Positions 18,018 through 27,142 of a DNA stretch of 64,000 nt are shown piece after piece; within the stretch, counting starts at the first letter, position 1, and every line of letters starts with the position of its first letter. Origin of the DNA: Motiliproteus sp036961355 (GTDB taxonomy: Bacteria; Pseudomonadota; Gammaproteobacteria; Pseudomonadales; Balneatricaceae). A program made the translations under genes and the position numbers. The notes beneath the pieces are model-generated. The model was not told the DNA's origin. It saw only the letters and a program-made list of their open reading frames with translations, and searched no databases. The stretch spans positions 1 through 64,000 of the forward strand of contig JBALVL010000003.1 in NCBI GenBank assembly GCA_036961355.1, written 5' to 3'.

Positions 18018-18872
18018 TTAATGCAATAACAGTAACGGTGCATATCGCCGCATTGCGCGTTGGGTCTCAGAGCTCATCGATGGATTGTCGAATCGAAAGA
18101 CGCTTTTATCGGCCAGTTTTGCCTGTCGTGTATAGGCACCAAAATGCCGGTCAAAAATTCGATCAAACTCACCACTGTCGATCAGTATTATCAGGCCAGC
18201 TTCCAACTGGCGTCCCAGTTGTTGCTGCGACGGATGCAGGAAGATAAAAACCGGTGCCAGATATGAAAGCAGCACCCCATCACAAACCTCAACATCCAGA
18301 TATGGACGCTTATCAAGCTCTTGCCAGATCTCGTTGATCGCCAAGGGGAATGCATCGAATCGCTGACGTGCCAGCATCTCCATGATGCCGATGTAGTTTG
18401 AGCTGCGTACCACCGTCAATCCGCCAGATTCCAGGATATCGGCATCGGGCCAGTCATGCCCCTGACCAAAGCTGAAGCCTTGTAGCTGCGACTCGGTTTC
18501 AATCCGGTCGAAGCGTTGATCCCCCTTGCGAATCACCAGCAAACGCTGGCCCAGCATCCCTTTTAGCAACGGAATCCGCAGCACCTGCAAACCCTGTTCG
18601 CGCTGCTGTGATGTCATGGTCCAATACAGGTCCAGATTTCGACCAAGTCGTAATTCGGTCAGAGCGCGTTGCTGAGAAAACAACTCCTCACTGGGCCGCA
18701 ACTGACCATTCAGCCCCTGAACCCGCAAGGCACTGGTCACCAACTCCTTGACGTAATCGGAGAAAGGCTCCCTATCACTCTCGCGGCTATAGGTGAGCGG
18801 CTGCGCCAGCACATTGCCGCTCAAGGTCAGCAGCAACAGCCACAACAGTGAATGAAACCAGCGTAGCAACAT
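18018..18872 (-). CDS. Periplasmic solute-binding-like protein (SBP family 3 type)
   Basis: A 284-residue exported protein: signal peptide MLLRWFHSLLWLLLLTLSGN with cleavage near VLAQP. The rest resembles amino-acid-type periplasmic binding proteins (family 3 fold), with FSDYVKELVTSALRVQGL near the start and LIILIDSGEFDRIFDRHF near the end. No ABC permease or ATPase genes are beside it, so it may be an orphan binding protein or a sensor-like protein rather than part of a transporter. Confidence 0.7.
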   Translation of the reverse strand: MLLRWFHSLLWLLLLTLSGNVLAQPLTYSRESDREPFSDYVKELVTSALRVQGLNGQLRPSEELFSQQRALTELRLGRNLDLYWTMTSQQREQGLQVLRIPLLKGMLGQRLLVIRKGDQRFDRIETESQLQGFSFGQGHDWPDADILESGGLTVVRSSNYIGIMEMLARQRFDAFPLAINEIWQELDKRPYLDVEVCDGVLLSYLAPVFIFLHPSQQQLGRQLEAGLIILIDSGEFDRIFDRHFGAYTRQAKLADKSVFRFDNPSMSSETQRAMRRYAPLLLLH

Positions 18873-18905
18873 AGAACCTATTCCATGGAAAAGAGATGAT
18901 TGCAG

Positions 18906-18932
18906 GGTAACTATAATTTCAAGGTAACTATA
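18906..18932. repeat. Direct repeat upstream of the binding-protein gene
   Basis: GGTAACTATA occurs at 18906-18915 and 18923-18932 (period 17), about 34-60 bases upstream of the start at 18872. Confidence 0.55.
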
Positions 18933-19021
18933 GGTGACTTAACACCAGGCTACTGATTAGTAATAAGATTATCGACTAATGAATCATCTGGATTGCATCA
19001 ACGGCTGGTGACGCCCTGATG

Positions 19022-20170
19022 TCAGACAAAAAGTTCCAGCAAATCATTAAGAAAGCGTTTGCCCTGCTCGGTTGGTGCTAACCACTGGGGGTCGCTTTCA
19101 AGCAACCCACGCTGTCGCGCCCGATCAAGCTGCCGCTGAATCTGTGCCAGCGGTATACCGGTGGCCGGTTCGAACAACGCCGCCTCAACCCCCTGATACA
19201 ACCGCAACGCGTTCATCATAAATTCCAACGGTAATTCAGCAGTTTCAATCGGGCTCTGCTTAGCCGCTGTCGGGTCATCTTGATACGCCTTGGGCTGACG
19301 CGGCTTCCAGCGACGTAATAACTGCTGCGTCGCCAAATCGGTCAGTTTACCGTGAGCGCCTGCACCAATGCCGATGTAATCCCCAAAGCGCCAGTAATTA
19401 AGGTTATGACGGCACTGCTGGCCGGCTAGGCTATAACCGGAGATTTCGTACTGGGCAAAGCCTGCCTTGGCCAGCAGCGCCTGCCCCTGCTCCTGAATCG
19501 TCCAGAGCGCCTCATCGACCGGTAGGGTTGGCGGACGGCTATGGAACTCGGTGTTAGGTTCAATCGTCAGCTGATACCACGAGAGATGACTGGTCTGCAA
19601 CGCCAAAGCCTGCTGCAGGTCTGCCATCGCCATCTCGAGCGTCTGCCCGGGCAATCCGTGCATCAGATCAAGATTCAGCCGCTCAAAGCCCAGTTGCTGA
19701 GCCTGTCCGATCGCCGCTACCGCGTCGGCACCGCTGTGAATCCGTCCCAACGCCTGCAAGCTGTCATCGGCAAAACTCTGCACCCCAAGCGATAACCGGT
19801 TGATACCCGCCTGTCGGTAGCCAGCAAAACGCGCCTGTTCAAAAGTGCCGGGGTTGGCTTCAAGCGTGATCTCGATGTCGCTGGCAAAGTCGATCCGCTG
19901 GCCAACTTCCAGCAGCAACTGCCGATAAAATCCGGCACTCATCAGGCTGGGCGTACCGCCACCGATAAAGATCGATTGTAGCGCACGCCCTTGTACCCAT
20001 TGCAGCTCGGTGTCCAGATCCTGTAGCAAGGCGGCCAGATAGTCGGCTTCGGGAAGTTCACCATGCTGGGTATGTGAATTGAAATCACAGTAGGGGCATT
20101 TGCGCACACACCAAGGCACATGCACATATAGACTTAACGGCGGCAGTTGCAACCGGCTGACATCGGTCAA
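19022..20170 (-). CDS. hemW: Heme chaperone HemW (radical SAM, HemN-like)
   Basis: HemW is a radical-SAM protein that inserts heme into target proteins. It was formerly annotated as a coproporphyrinogen oxidase. The Fe-S motif is C21-x3-C25-x2-C28 (CVRKCPYCDF), with the HemW-type FNSH after it, the SAM-binding GGGTPS and the HemN C-terminal domain. The 382-residue frame begins with TTG at 20170; no ATG is available nearby. rdgB lies 47 bases upstream on the same strand. Confidence 0.92.
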   Translation of the reverse strand: MTDVSRLQLPPLSLYVHVPWCVRKCPYCDFNSHTQHGELPEADYLAALLQDLDTELQWVQGRALQSIFIGGGTPSLMSAGFYRQLLLEVGQRIDFASDIEITLEANPGTFEQARFAGYRQAGINRLSLGVQSFADDSLQALGRIHSGADAVAAIGQAQQLGFERLNLDLMHGLPGQTLEMAMADLQQALALQTSHLSWYQLTIEPNTEFHSRPPTLPVDEALWTIQEQGQALLAKAGFAQYEISGYSLAGQQCRHNLNYWRFGDYIGIGAGAHGKLTDLATQQLLRRWKPRQPKAYQDDPTAAKQSPIETAELPLEFMMNALRLYQGVEAALFEPATGIPLAQIQRQLDRARQRGLLESDPQWLAPTEQGKRFLNDLLELFV

Positions 20171-20217
20171 GATCGGGCTTTGAGTAGCAATTGGCGAATC
20201 AACTCTTCAATCAATAA

Positions 20218-20820
20218 TTACTTATCGGCCTGTAGCTGCATCCGAGCAGCAAACTCAGCCACGGCCTGACCGCGATGGCTGCGGCTGTTTTTCTGCTCGG
20301 GAGCCAGTTGGGCCGAACTGCATTGGCAATCGGGTACCCAGAACAGCGGATCATAACCGAAGCCATTATCGCCCTGCGGAGCGTCCAGAATCAGCCCTTC
20401 CCAGCTACCCTGGCAGATCAGCGGGGTCGGATCTTCGGGGTGGCGCAGATAGACCAACACACAGCGAAATCGAGCACTGCGCTGCTCGGTCGGGACTTGA
20501 GCCATTTTTTCCAGCAACAATGCGTTATTTCGCTCATCGGTAGCTCCTGCCCCCGAGAAACGGGCCGAGTATATTCCCGGAGCTCCGTTAAGCGCATCAA
20601 CCTCCAATCCCGAATCGTCAGCCAACGCCGGTAGACCGGCGATGCGACTAACATGGCGCGCTTTGATAATGGCATTTTCAACGAACGTCAGGCCGGTCTC
20701 TTCCACCTCGCCGACAGCAAACTGCGACTGCGGTAGCACCTCAATCTTCAGCCCCGCCAGCACCTGGTTAAACTCTTTCAGTTTGCCGGCGTTACCGCTG
20801 GCCAAAACGATCTGCTGCAT
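20218..20820 (-). CDS. rdgB: Non-canonical purine NTP pyrophosphatase RdgB
   Basis: RdgB hydrolyses ITP, dITP and XTP to keep them out of nucleic acids. The 200-residue form starting at ATG 20820 begins MQQIVLASGNAGKLKEFNQ, the family signature. The catalytic segment PALADDSGLEVDALNGAPGIYSAR and the C-terminal SHRGQAV are present. A TTG six codons upstream is less likely. hemW follows. Confidence 0.95.
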   Translation of the reverse strand: MQQIVLASGNAGKLKEFNQVLAGLKIEVLPQSQFAVGEVEETGLTFVENAIIKARHVSRIAGLPALADDSGLEVDALNGAPGIYSARFSGAGATDERNNALLLEKMAQVPTEQRSARFRCVLVYLRHPEDPTPLICQGSWEGLILDAPQGDNGFGYDPLFWVPDCQCSSAQLAPEQKNSRSHRGQAVAEFAARMQLQADK

Positions 20821-20968
20821 AGTCACCTGTAGAAACAATCCGTAAAAATAGCCCGTTGGAATAGACCGTATAAATGGTTAGCCGTTATCAATGAAATAGG
20901 GGGCGCCGTGATGGCAGACCAGTAATCTGCCGCTCACTCAATACGACCAGGCCCCAAACACACGGTGA

Positions 20969-21421
20969 TTAATCGACGTAGAAATGTTGCTCAAAATTCA
21001 CTGGCTGAGCTGGCTTATTCGGATCCGGCTGCACGTTCAAATTGAACCGCAGCACCTCATCATTGGTGAAACGAAACTCGGCGATATAGTAGATCGCCGT
21101 ACCTTCACGAACCAGCCTGAAATCCAGCGCCTGTGCCTGTCCCACCAGGTTTACCACCTCACCACCCACGACGGCGGTAACGGCTTGGTCACCGGCGTCG
21201 CTATCGAGTACCGCGACATTGATCAAGCCACGTACCTTACTGCGTTTAATCGAGTAAGTTGCTGCCACTTCGGGAGTCAGAAAGGTGGTGTTCAAGGCGT
21301 TGTAATGCACCTTAAAATGATCGACTGCTTTGAACTGTTCGGCACTGGCGGAAGCTGACAGCACGCTGACAATCAGCGTCAATACCAGGCTCAGGGCTGT
21401 TGTAAGATTAAATCGACGCAT
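20969..21421 (-). CDS. DUF4426 exported protein
   Basis: A 150-residue protein with a cleavable signal peptide (LTTALSLVLTLIVSVLSASASA, cut before EQF) and a beta-rich mature domain of the DUF4426 family, matching the gene found next to metW and rdgB in Pseudomonas. Function unknown. No cysteines for lipidation, so it should be a soluble periplasmic protein. Confidence 0.88.
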   Translation of the reverse strand: MRRFNLTTALSLVLTLIVSVLSASASAEQFKAVDHFKVHYNALNTTFLTPEVAATYSIKRSKVRGLINVAVLDSDAGDQAVTAVVGGEVVNLVGQAQALDFRLVREGTAIYYIAEFRFTNDEVLRFNLNVQPDPNKPAQPVNFEQHFYVD

Positions 21422-21442
21422 GATCGTCTCCTGATGATCGGG

Positions 21443-21472
21443 CTACTAGCTAATATCGAACTACTAGCTAAT
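21443..21472. repeat. 12-bp direct repeat upstream of the DUF4426 gene
   Basis: CTACTAGCTAAT occurs at 21443-21454 and 21461-21472 (period 18), starting 22 bases upstream of the DUF4426 ATG. Identical copies. Confidence 0.65.
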
Positions 21473-21541
21473 AAAAGTGGTTTAACTCAGTTATAGACCC
21501 ATCCAGCCGGGCTGCCTGCCTGTAGATTTGGTACAACAAAA

Positions 21542-22135
21542 TCACGTTGTTACATGATAGATCGCGATCTCTCCCAACATATTGGGCCACAAATTGGTAA
21601 TCCAGTGGTCCCGATGCTGGCTGTTGACCACGGTCCGCTTGACGATATGGATATTTTTTTCCCGGCACAGTGTCTCAAAATCTTTAAACGTGCAGAAATG
21701 AATATTAGGGGTGTTGTACCAGGTATAGGGCAGGAACTTCGATACCGGCATTTTGCCTTTCAACGCCAGGTAAAAGCGCGCCCGCCAGTGGCCGAAGTTG
21801 GGGAACGTCACGATCGTCTCTTTGCCGACCCGCAGCATCTCGTCGAGCACCAGATCGGGTCGTCGCACCGCCTGCAACGCCTGAGTCATGATAACCACAT
21901 CGAAGCTGTTATCCTGAAAGTTGGTTAGTCCCTGATCCAGGTCCTGCTCGATCACGTTGACACCCCGTTCGATGCAGGAGGCGATATCTTGTGGGTCGAT
22001 CTCCAATCCGTAGCCGTGCGCTTGCCGTGATTCGGCGAGATGATGGAGCAGATCACCGTTGCCACAGCCCAAATCCAGTACCCGCGCTTTGGGCTTTATC
22101 CAGGCCTGAATAATCTCCAGATCGGCTCGCTTCAT
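21542..22135 (-). CDS. metW: Methionine biosynthesis protein MetW
   Basis: MetW is a small SAM-methyltransferase-fold protein that supports homoserine acylation by MetX. The 197 residues include the SAM-binding VLDLGCGNGDLL, the FDVVIMTQALQAVRRPDLVL segment and TFPNFGHWRAR, typical of MetW. Its ATG overlaps the metX TGA (ATGA), so the pair is translationally coupled. Confidence 0.95.
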   Translation of the reverse strand: MKRADLEIIQAWIKPKARVLDLGCGNGDLLHHLAESRQAHGYGLEIDPQDIASCIERGVNVIEQDLDQGLTNFQDNSFDVVIMTQALQAVRRPDLVLDEMLRVGKETIVTFPNFGHWRARFYLALKGKMPVSKFLPYTWYNTPNIHFCTFKDFETLCREKNIHIVKRTVVNSQHRDHWITNLWPNMLGEIAIYHVTT

Positions 22136-23289
22136 GATGCGACCTCCGCCAGTTCGGTCGCTACCCGGTTCATATACCGACCAAACACCTGCATGTAGCG
22201 TGGGATCGGGATCAAGAAGGCATCGTGCCCGTGCGGCGACTCGATCTCAGCGTAACTGACCGCTTTACCGGCGGCGACCAGCGCATCGACAATCTCACGC
22301 GAACGTTCCGGCGCAAAACGCCAATCGGTGGTGAATGAAACCAGCAAAAATCGACACTGAGCCGCGCTGAGGGCCGCAACCAGGTCATTATCAAAATCGG
22401 CTGCCGGGTCGAAATAATCCAGCGCCTTGGTCATCAACCGGTAAGCGTTGGCATCAAACTGACCCGAAAAACTCTCTCCCTGGTAGCGCAGGTAACTCTC
22501 AACCTCAAAGTCGACACCGTAATCAAAACCTAGCTTGCCACTGCGCAACTCACGGCCAAATTTCTGCCGCATTGAGTCATCAGACAGATAGGTGATATGG
22601 CCCAGCATCCGCGCCAGCATCAACCCCTGTTTGGGTATCTCATTTTTATCCTGATAATGACCGTCGTGGAAAGACGGGTCCTTACCGATCGCCTGCCGTG
22701 CCACTTCATTGAAGGCGATATTTTGCGCCGTCAATTTGGGGGCAGCGGCGATCACTAGACAATGTCGCAGCCGCTCGGGAAAGTCGATCGACCAGCGTAG
22801 CGCCTGCATGCCGCCCAGACTACCGCCAACCACCGCCGCCCACTGTTCAATATCCAGTCGGTCTGCCAGCCGTGCCTGACTCTGAACCCAATCTTCGACG
22901 GTCATCAGCGGAAAGTCCGGCCCGTACTGCAGACCCGTATCAGGGTTAATACTCTGCGGTCCGGTACTGCCATGACAACCGCCGAGGTTGTTAAGGGCGA
23001 CCACGAAGAACCGGTTGGTATCGATCACCTTGCCCGGCCCGATGGCAGAATCCCACCAGCCCGGATTCTTATCATCCATGCTGTGGTAACCGGCGACATG
23101 ATGGTGGCCACTCAGAGCATGACAGATTAACACCGCATTATTACGATCAGCGTTAAGTTCGCCGTAGGTTTCGATCACCAACTGGTAGGCGGGCAATGTC
23201 TTACCGCTACGCAAGGTCAGCGGCTGATCAAACTGCAACGTCTGCGGTTGCACCAGGCCGACGGAATCAGCGGGTATCTGTTCAGGCAT
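22132..23289 (-). CDS. metX: Homoserine O-acyltransferase MetX
   Basis: MetX acylates homoserine in the first committed step of methionine synthesis. In gammaproteobacteria that pair it with MetW, the acyl donor is often succinyl-CoA rather than acetyl-CoA. The alpha/beta-hydrolase triad is visible: nucleophile S in VVGGSLGGMQALRW, and H in SPHGHDAFL with the aspartate upstream. CHALSGHHHVAGY and the substrate loop SINPDTG are also typical. The ATG at 23289 is used (385 residues); a TTG precedes it. Succinyl versus acetyl use cannot be settled by eye. Confidence 0.95.
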   Translation of the reverse strand: MPEQIPADSVGLVQPQTLQFDQPLTLRSGKTLPAYQLVIETYGELNADRNNAVLICHALSGHHHVAGYHSMDDKNPGWWDSAIGPGKVIDTNRFFVVALNNLGGCHGSTGPQSINPDTGLQYGPDFPLMTVEDWVQSQARLADRLDIEQWAAVVGGSLGGMQALRWSIDFPERLRHCLVIAAAPKLTAQNIAFNEVARQAIGKDPSFHDGHYQDKNEIPKQGLMLARMLGHITYLSDDSMRQKFGRELRSGKLGFDYGVDFEVESYLRYQGESFSGQFDANAYRLMTKALDYFDPAADFDNDLVAALSAAQCRFLLVSFTTDWRFAPERSREIVDALVAAGKAVSYAEIESPHGHDAFLIPIPRYMQVFGRYMNRVATELAEVAS

Positions 23290-23499
23290 CAAGGTATCCG
23301 ATGGTCAATAAGGTTAAGTCGTGCGGTGGGTCTGGTTGGTGAGGCTGAGCAGTAAAACCGGGTCGATACGGCTATCGGCAAGCCTATTCGCTCTCACCTC
23401 TTTCAGCTACGACTAGGCGGTTCGGATACTAACACCTTCGCCATCACAACATGCGGTGCTGCCTAGGTTTTCATCCCGATACGACACTGTTGTTTAGGG

Positions 23500-24042
23500 T
23501 TAATAGACCAGCCTAGGAAGCTGCATTTGCACCACCTGAATCACCAAAAAGATCAGGATGGGTGAAAGGTCCAGCCCACCAATCGGAGGCACCACCTTAC
23601 GAGCAAGCTTAAACAGCGGTTCGGTCAGTTGGTTAATCAGCTGCGGCGCGGGATGGTAGCTGTTGGGCGCAACCCAGCTAACGATCACCGAGGCGATCAC
23701 CGCATAGAAATAGACATCGAGGATCATGCTCAGTAGCCCGACCAACGCCAACGTCAGCACCGTAATAGGGTCGACACCACGATCGTTAACGACAAACAAC
23801 ATCACCAACACCGCCAGCTTGACCACGAAAGCCAGCGCCAATGCCGAACAGTCGCGTCCGGCAATCTTAGGAATCACCTTCTGAAACGGCGCCAGTGGAA
23901 TCTGAGTAAATTTGGCCACCGCTTGCGAGATCGGGTTATAAAAGTCGGCATGTGCCAACTGCAACAAGAAGCGCAACACCACGATCAGTGCAAAGCACTC
24001 ACCCAGTGTACGAATAATCAGCGTTAACGTTTCAGCGCCCAT
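23500..24042 (-). CDS. YggT family integral membrane protein
   Basis: A 180-residue inner-membrane protein with two YggT repeats. Each pairs membrane helices with a polar loop: FYNPISQAVAKFTQIPLAPFQKVIP in the first, HPAPQLINQLTEPLFKLARKVVPP in the second. It is found between proC and metX in the Pseudomonas gene order. Roles in osmotic shock and in cell-division/secretion contexts have been suggested for the family, none proven. Confidence 0.9.
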   Translation of the reverse strand: MGAETLTLIIRTLGECFALIVVLRFLLQLAHADFYNPISQAVAKFTQIPLAPFQKVIPKIAGRDCSALALAFVVKLAVLVMLFVVNDRGVDPITVLTLALVGLLSMILDVYFYAVIASVIVSWVAPNSYHPAPQLINQLTEPLFKLARKVVPPIGGLDLSPILIFLVIQVVQMQLPRLVY

Positions 24043-24297
24043 CGATAGGTCTCTTTCTTTATGTCGTTGTGTCGATTGAAGCAGCGTTGTTTAGCTAGCG
24101 TAGCCAGTTTCGTTCCGATGTACGCGTAGCGCCCGAAGGCTATTCTAACAAGCTGATCTCCGTGCGTTTTATGATAGGGGGCCAGCCGCTGTAATGCCAG
24201 CCCGATCAACCCCGTTATATCGCCTTACCGTTACGCCAGCCGCAAGTGAATCGCGGTTGGCGTAAACGTCAAAAGGGAGCGCGGGAAGATAGCAGCG

Positions 24298-25137
24298 CTA
24301 TTCGCCGCCCAACTCCTTCGCCATCTCCCGTCCCCGGTCGGCACAGGCTGTCATCGCCTCCGCCACCAGATCCTGCAACCCACCCTGCTGGAACCGTAAT
24401 ACCGCCTGCTCGGTGGTGCCATTTGGCGACGTTACCCGACGCCGCAGCTCTGTCGGATCAACATCGCTGGCCAACGCCATTTTGGCTGCCCCCAGCGCTG
24501 TCTGCAGCGTCAGTTGGGTGCTGACCTCACGACTCAGCCCTTGCGCCTCACCCGCGGCGATCATCGATTCCATCATCATGAAGTAATACGCTGGACCACT
24601 GCCTGACACCGCGATCACAGCATCGATCAGATCTTCGCTATCAACCCACAAGCTGATCCCGACAGCATTCATGATCAACTCAGACTGCTGTCGCTGCTGC
24701 ACCGTAACATTGGCGTTGGCAAACAGACCGCTGGCACCCGTCCGGACCAGCGCCGGGGTATTGGGCATACAACGAACGATAGCGCTCTGCTCGCCGAGCC
24801 AGCACTCCAGGCTCGCAACCGGAATGCCTGCAGCGATCGAGATGACCACCGGTTTTGCGGCTGCAACGGCAGCTTGCAACGGCTCTACTACCTGCTGCAT
24901 CACTTGCGGCTTCACCGCCAACAGCAGCACCTCGACCGCCGCCGCGACCTGGCTGTTATCGGTGGTCGTATTGACCGGCCATTGCTGCTGCAAACGATCA
25001 AGCTGCTGCTGGCTCGGATCGGAGACCCAAATACGCTCAACAGGATAACCCTCAGCAACCAGGCCACCAATGATCGCCTGAGCCATATTTCCGCCACCGA
25101 TAAAACCTAAAACCGGGTACTGTGCTGCGTCACTCAC
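24298..25137 (-). CDS. proC: Pyrroline-5-carboxylate reductase ProC
   Basis: ProC reduces pyrroline-5-carboxylate to proline. The Rossmann motif GFIGGGNMAQAIIGGL opens the 279-residue protein. The C-terminal signature AVSGSGPAYYFMMMESMIAAGEAQGL and SPNGTTEQAVLRF are the family signature. The start is a GTG at 25137. It lies 79 bases after yggS on the same strand. Confidence 0.97.
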   Translation of the reverse strand: MSDAAQYPVLGFIGGGNMAQAIIGGLVAEGYPVERIWVSDPSQQQLDRLQQQWPVNTTTDNSQVAAAVEVLLLAVKPQVMQQVVEPLQAAVAAAKPVVISIAAGIPVASLECWLGEQSAIVRCMPNTPALVRTGASGLFANANVTVQQRQQSELIMNAVGISLWVDSEDLIDAVIAVSGSGPAYYFMMMESMIAAGEAQGLSREVSTQLTLQTALGAAKMALASDVDPTELRRRVTSPNGTTEQAVLRFQQGGLQDLVAEAMTACADRGREMAKELGGE

Positions 25138-25152
25138 GTGCTCATCCTTTTA

Positions 25153-25184
25153 TTATTAACAAATTCAGTTATTAACAAACTCAG
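25153..25184. repeat. 16-bp tandem duplication between yggS and proC
   Basis: TTATTAACAAATTCAG (25153-25168) is followed directly by TTATTAACAAACTCAG (25169-25184), one mismatch in 16. It starts 15 bases upstream of the proC start codon. Confidence 0.75.
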
Positions 25185-25216
25185 TGATGGCCGATTTAGA
25201 AAAAGGCCAACCACGA

Positions 25217-25939
25217 CTATTGTGCACGGCCAGCGGCAACCGTATCACGGCTACCAAAAATTGCGGTGCCGATCCGCACCATGGTCGAGCCCTGTGCCAC
25301 CGCAATCTCCAAATCGCCACTCATACCCATCGACAACGTATCGACCTGGTTAGCTGTCGGTGCCGGTAGTGTCGCCTTAAGCTGCTGTAATAACTGCCGC
25401 ATCGCTGCGAAAGCCTGTCGCTGGCCAGCCTCATCAAGCGCGGCGGCCGGAATCGCCATCAAACCCCGCAATTGTAATCTGGGTAGCGCCGCGATCTGCT
25501 GCGCTAATTCAACCACCTGTTCAGGCATCACGCCTGACTTGCTCGCTTCGGCGCTGATATTAACCTGAATACAGACATTCAGCGGAGCGAGCTCCGGCGG
25601 CCGCTGATCACTCAACCGTTGTGCAATTTTGAGCCGCTCCAAGCTGTGAAACCAGTCAAAACTCTCTGCTACTGAACGACTTTTGTTCGACTGCAACGGA
25701 CCGATAAAGTGCCAGCAGATAGCCAGATCGGCCAACTGCTTCATTTTCGGCAGTGCATCCTGCAGGTAGTTTTCGCCAAAATCGCGCTGCCCCGCCTCAA
25801 ATGCCTGGCGTAATTGCGCAGCGGGCTTGGTTTTACTGACCGCCAGTAACACAACGCTACCCTCAGATCGCTGAGCACATTGCTCTGCGTCATGAATCCG
25901 CTGTAATGTGTCCGCTATATTGTTTGCAATGCTACTCAT
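25217..25939 (-). CDS. PLP homeostasis protein YggS/PLPBP
   Basis: A 240-residue single-domain fold-III PLP-binding protein. The PLP lysine is in LLAVSKTKPAAQLRQAF, followed by GQRDFGENYLQDALPK and WHFIGPLQSNKSR, and the phosphate site LSMGMSGDLEIAVAQGSTMVRIG. Family members have no known catalytic activity and buffer pyridoxal phosphate. It is divergent from pilT and 5' to proC, as in many gammaproteobacteria. Confidence 0.95.
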   Translation of the reverse strand: MSSIANNIADTLQRIHDAEQCAQRSEGSVVLLAVSKTKPAAQLRQAFEAGQRDFGENYLQDALPKMKQLADLAICWHFIGPLQSNKSRSVAESFDWFHSLERLKIAQRLSDQRPPELAPLNVCIQVNISAEASKSGVMPEQVVELAQQIAALPRLQLRGLMAIPAAALDEAGQRQAFAAMRQLLQQLKATLPAPTANQVDTLSMGMSGDLEIAVAQGSTMVRIGTAIFGSRDTVAAGRAQ

Positions 25940-26012
25940 CGTATTGGCTTTCGGTAATAATGCTCGATATTAAGGACGCTCACTTTATTGGATTGGCATA
26001 TAAGGGTCTAGT

Positions 26013-27047
26013 ATGGATATCACCGAACTATTAACGTTCAGCGTACAACAGAACGCTTCTGACCTTCACATCTCGGCCGGTGTTCCGCCGATGATCCGAG
26101 TTGACGGCGATGTTCGCCGTATCAAAATGCCTTTACTGGACCATAAACAAGTTCACTCGCTGATCTACGACATCATGAACGATAAGCAGCGAAAGGACTT
26201 CGAAGAGTTCTACGAGACTGACTTTTCGTTCGAGATTCCGGGATTGGCCCGCTTCCGGGTTAACGCCTTCAACCAAAATCGCGGTGCCGGTGCCGTGTTC
26301 CGAACGATCCCTACCGATATTCTATCAATGGAAACGCTGGGGATGGGGAAAGTGTTTCAGGATCTGTCGGACAAACCTCGCGGCCTAGTACTGGTCACCG
26401 GGCCGACCGGTTCGGGTAAAAGTACCACGTTGGCAGCGATGGTCGATTACGTCAACGACACCCGCAGCGAGCATATCCTAACCATCGAAGATCCAATCGA
26501 ATTCGTCCACACCAGTAAGAAATGTCTGGTTAACCAGCGCGAAGTTCATCGCGATACACTGGGCTTCTCAGAAGCACTCCGCTCAGCGCTGCGTGAAGAT
26601 CCCGATATTATTCTGGTGGGCGAACTGCGTGATCTGGAAACCATCCGGCTGGCGCTGACGGCGGCAGAAACCGGCCACCTGGTATTCGGCACCCTGCACA
26701 CCACTTCAGCCGCCAAAACCATCGACCGGATTATCGATGTCTTTCCCAGCGATGAAAAAGCGATGGTACGCTCGATGTTGTCAGAATCACTCGAAGGCGT
26801 TATCTCACAAACACTGTTGAAGAAACCCAAAGGCGGCCGAATTGCTGCCCACGAGATCATGACGGGCACCCCTGCGATCCGTAACCTGATTCGTGAAGAC
26901 AAGGTGGCACAGATGTATTCCGCCATCCAGACAGGCTCGGCCCACGGCATGCAAACAATGGATCAATGCTTAAAAGAGATGATGCAAAAAGGGCTGATCT
27001 CACGCGAAACGGCTCGCGAAAAAGCCAAAATGCCGCAAAACTTCTAA
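26013..27047 (+). CDS. pilT: Type IV pilus retraction ATPase PilT
   Basis: PilT is the hexameric ATPase that disassembles pili and powers twitching and DNA uptake. The 344-residue protein opens with MDITELLTFSVQQNASDLHIS. It has Walker A GPTGSGKST, the Asp box around ILTIEDPIEFVH, Walker B IILVGELRD and the His box TGHLVFGTLHTTSA, plus the retraction-associated AHEIMTGTPAIRNLIRE. pilU follows 95 bases on. No other pilus genes except the broken prepilin at 55 kb are in the window. Confidence 0.97.
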   Translation: MDITELLTFSVQQNASDLHISAGVPPMIRVDGDVRRIKMPLLDHKQVHSLIYDIMNDKQRKDFEEFYETDFSFEIPGLARFRVNAFNQNRGAGAVFRTIPTDILSMETLGMGKVFQDLSDKPRGLVLVTGPTGSGKSTTLAAMVDYVNDTRSEHILTIEDPIEFVHTSKKCLVNQREVHRDTLGFSEALRSALREDPDIILVGELRDLETIRLALTAAETGHLVFGTLHTTSAAKTIDRIIDVFPSDEKAMVRSMLSESLEGVISQTLLKKPKGGRIAAHEIMTGTPAIRNLIREDKVAQMYSAIQTGSAHGMQTMDQCLKEMMQKGLISRETAREKAKMPQNF

Positions 27048-27066
27048 GCTGAAATTGTAGGCCAAA

Positions 27067-27095
27067 ACTGATGCCATCTGCGTGCAAGCATCAGT
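27067..27095 (+). promoter_or_regulatory. mRNA hairpin between pilT and pilU
   Basis: ACTGATGC (27067-27074) and GCATCAGT (27088-27095) form a perfect 8-bp stem with a 13-base loop. There is no T-run after it, so it is not a full terminator. It could stabilise the 3' end of pilT mRNA or tune pilU expression. Confidence 0.4.
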
Positions 27096-27142
27096 ACTAT
27101 GGTCATTTTCAGAGTCGTATCATTTCAGACAAGGTGAGCTAA

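Noticed and set aside
23293..23499. Possible SAM riboswitch upstream of metX
   Set aside because: The 207-base gap does not show the paired elements of any SAM riboswitch I can recognise by eye. A covariance-model search would decide.
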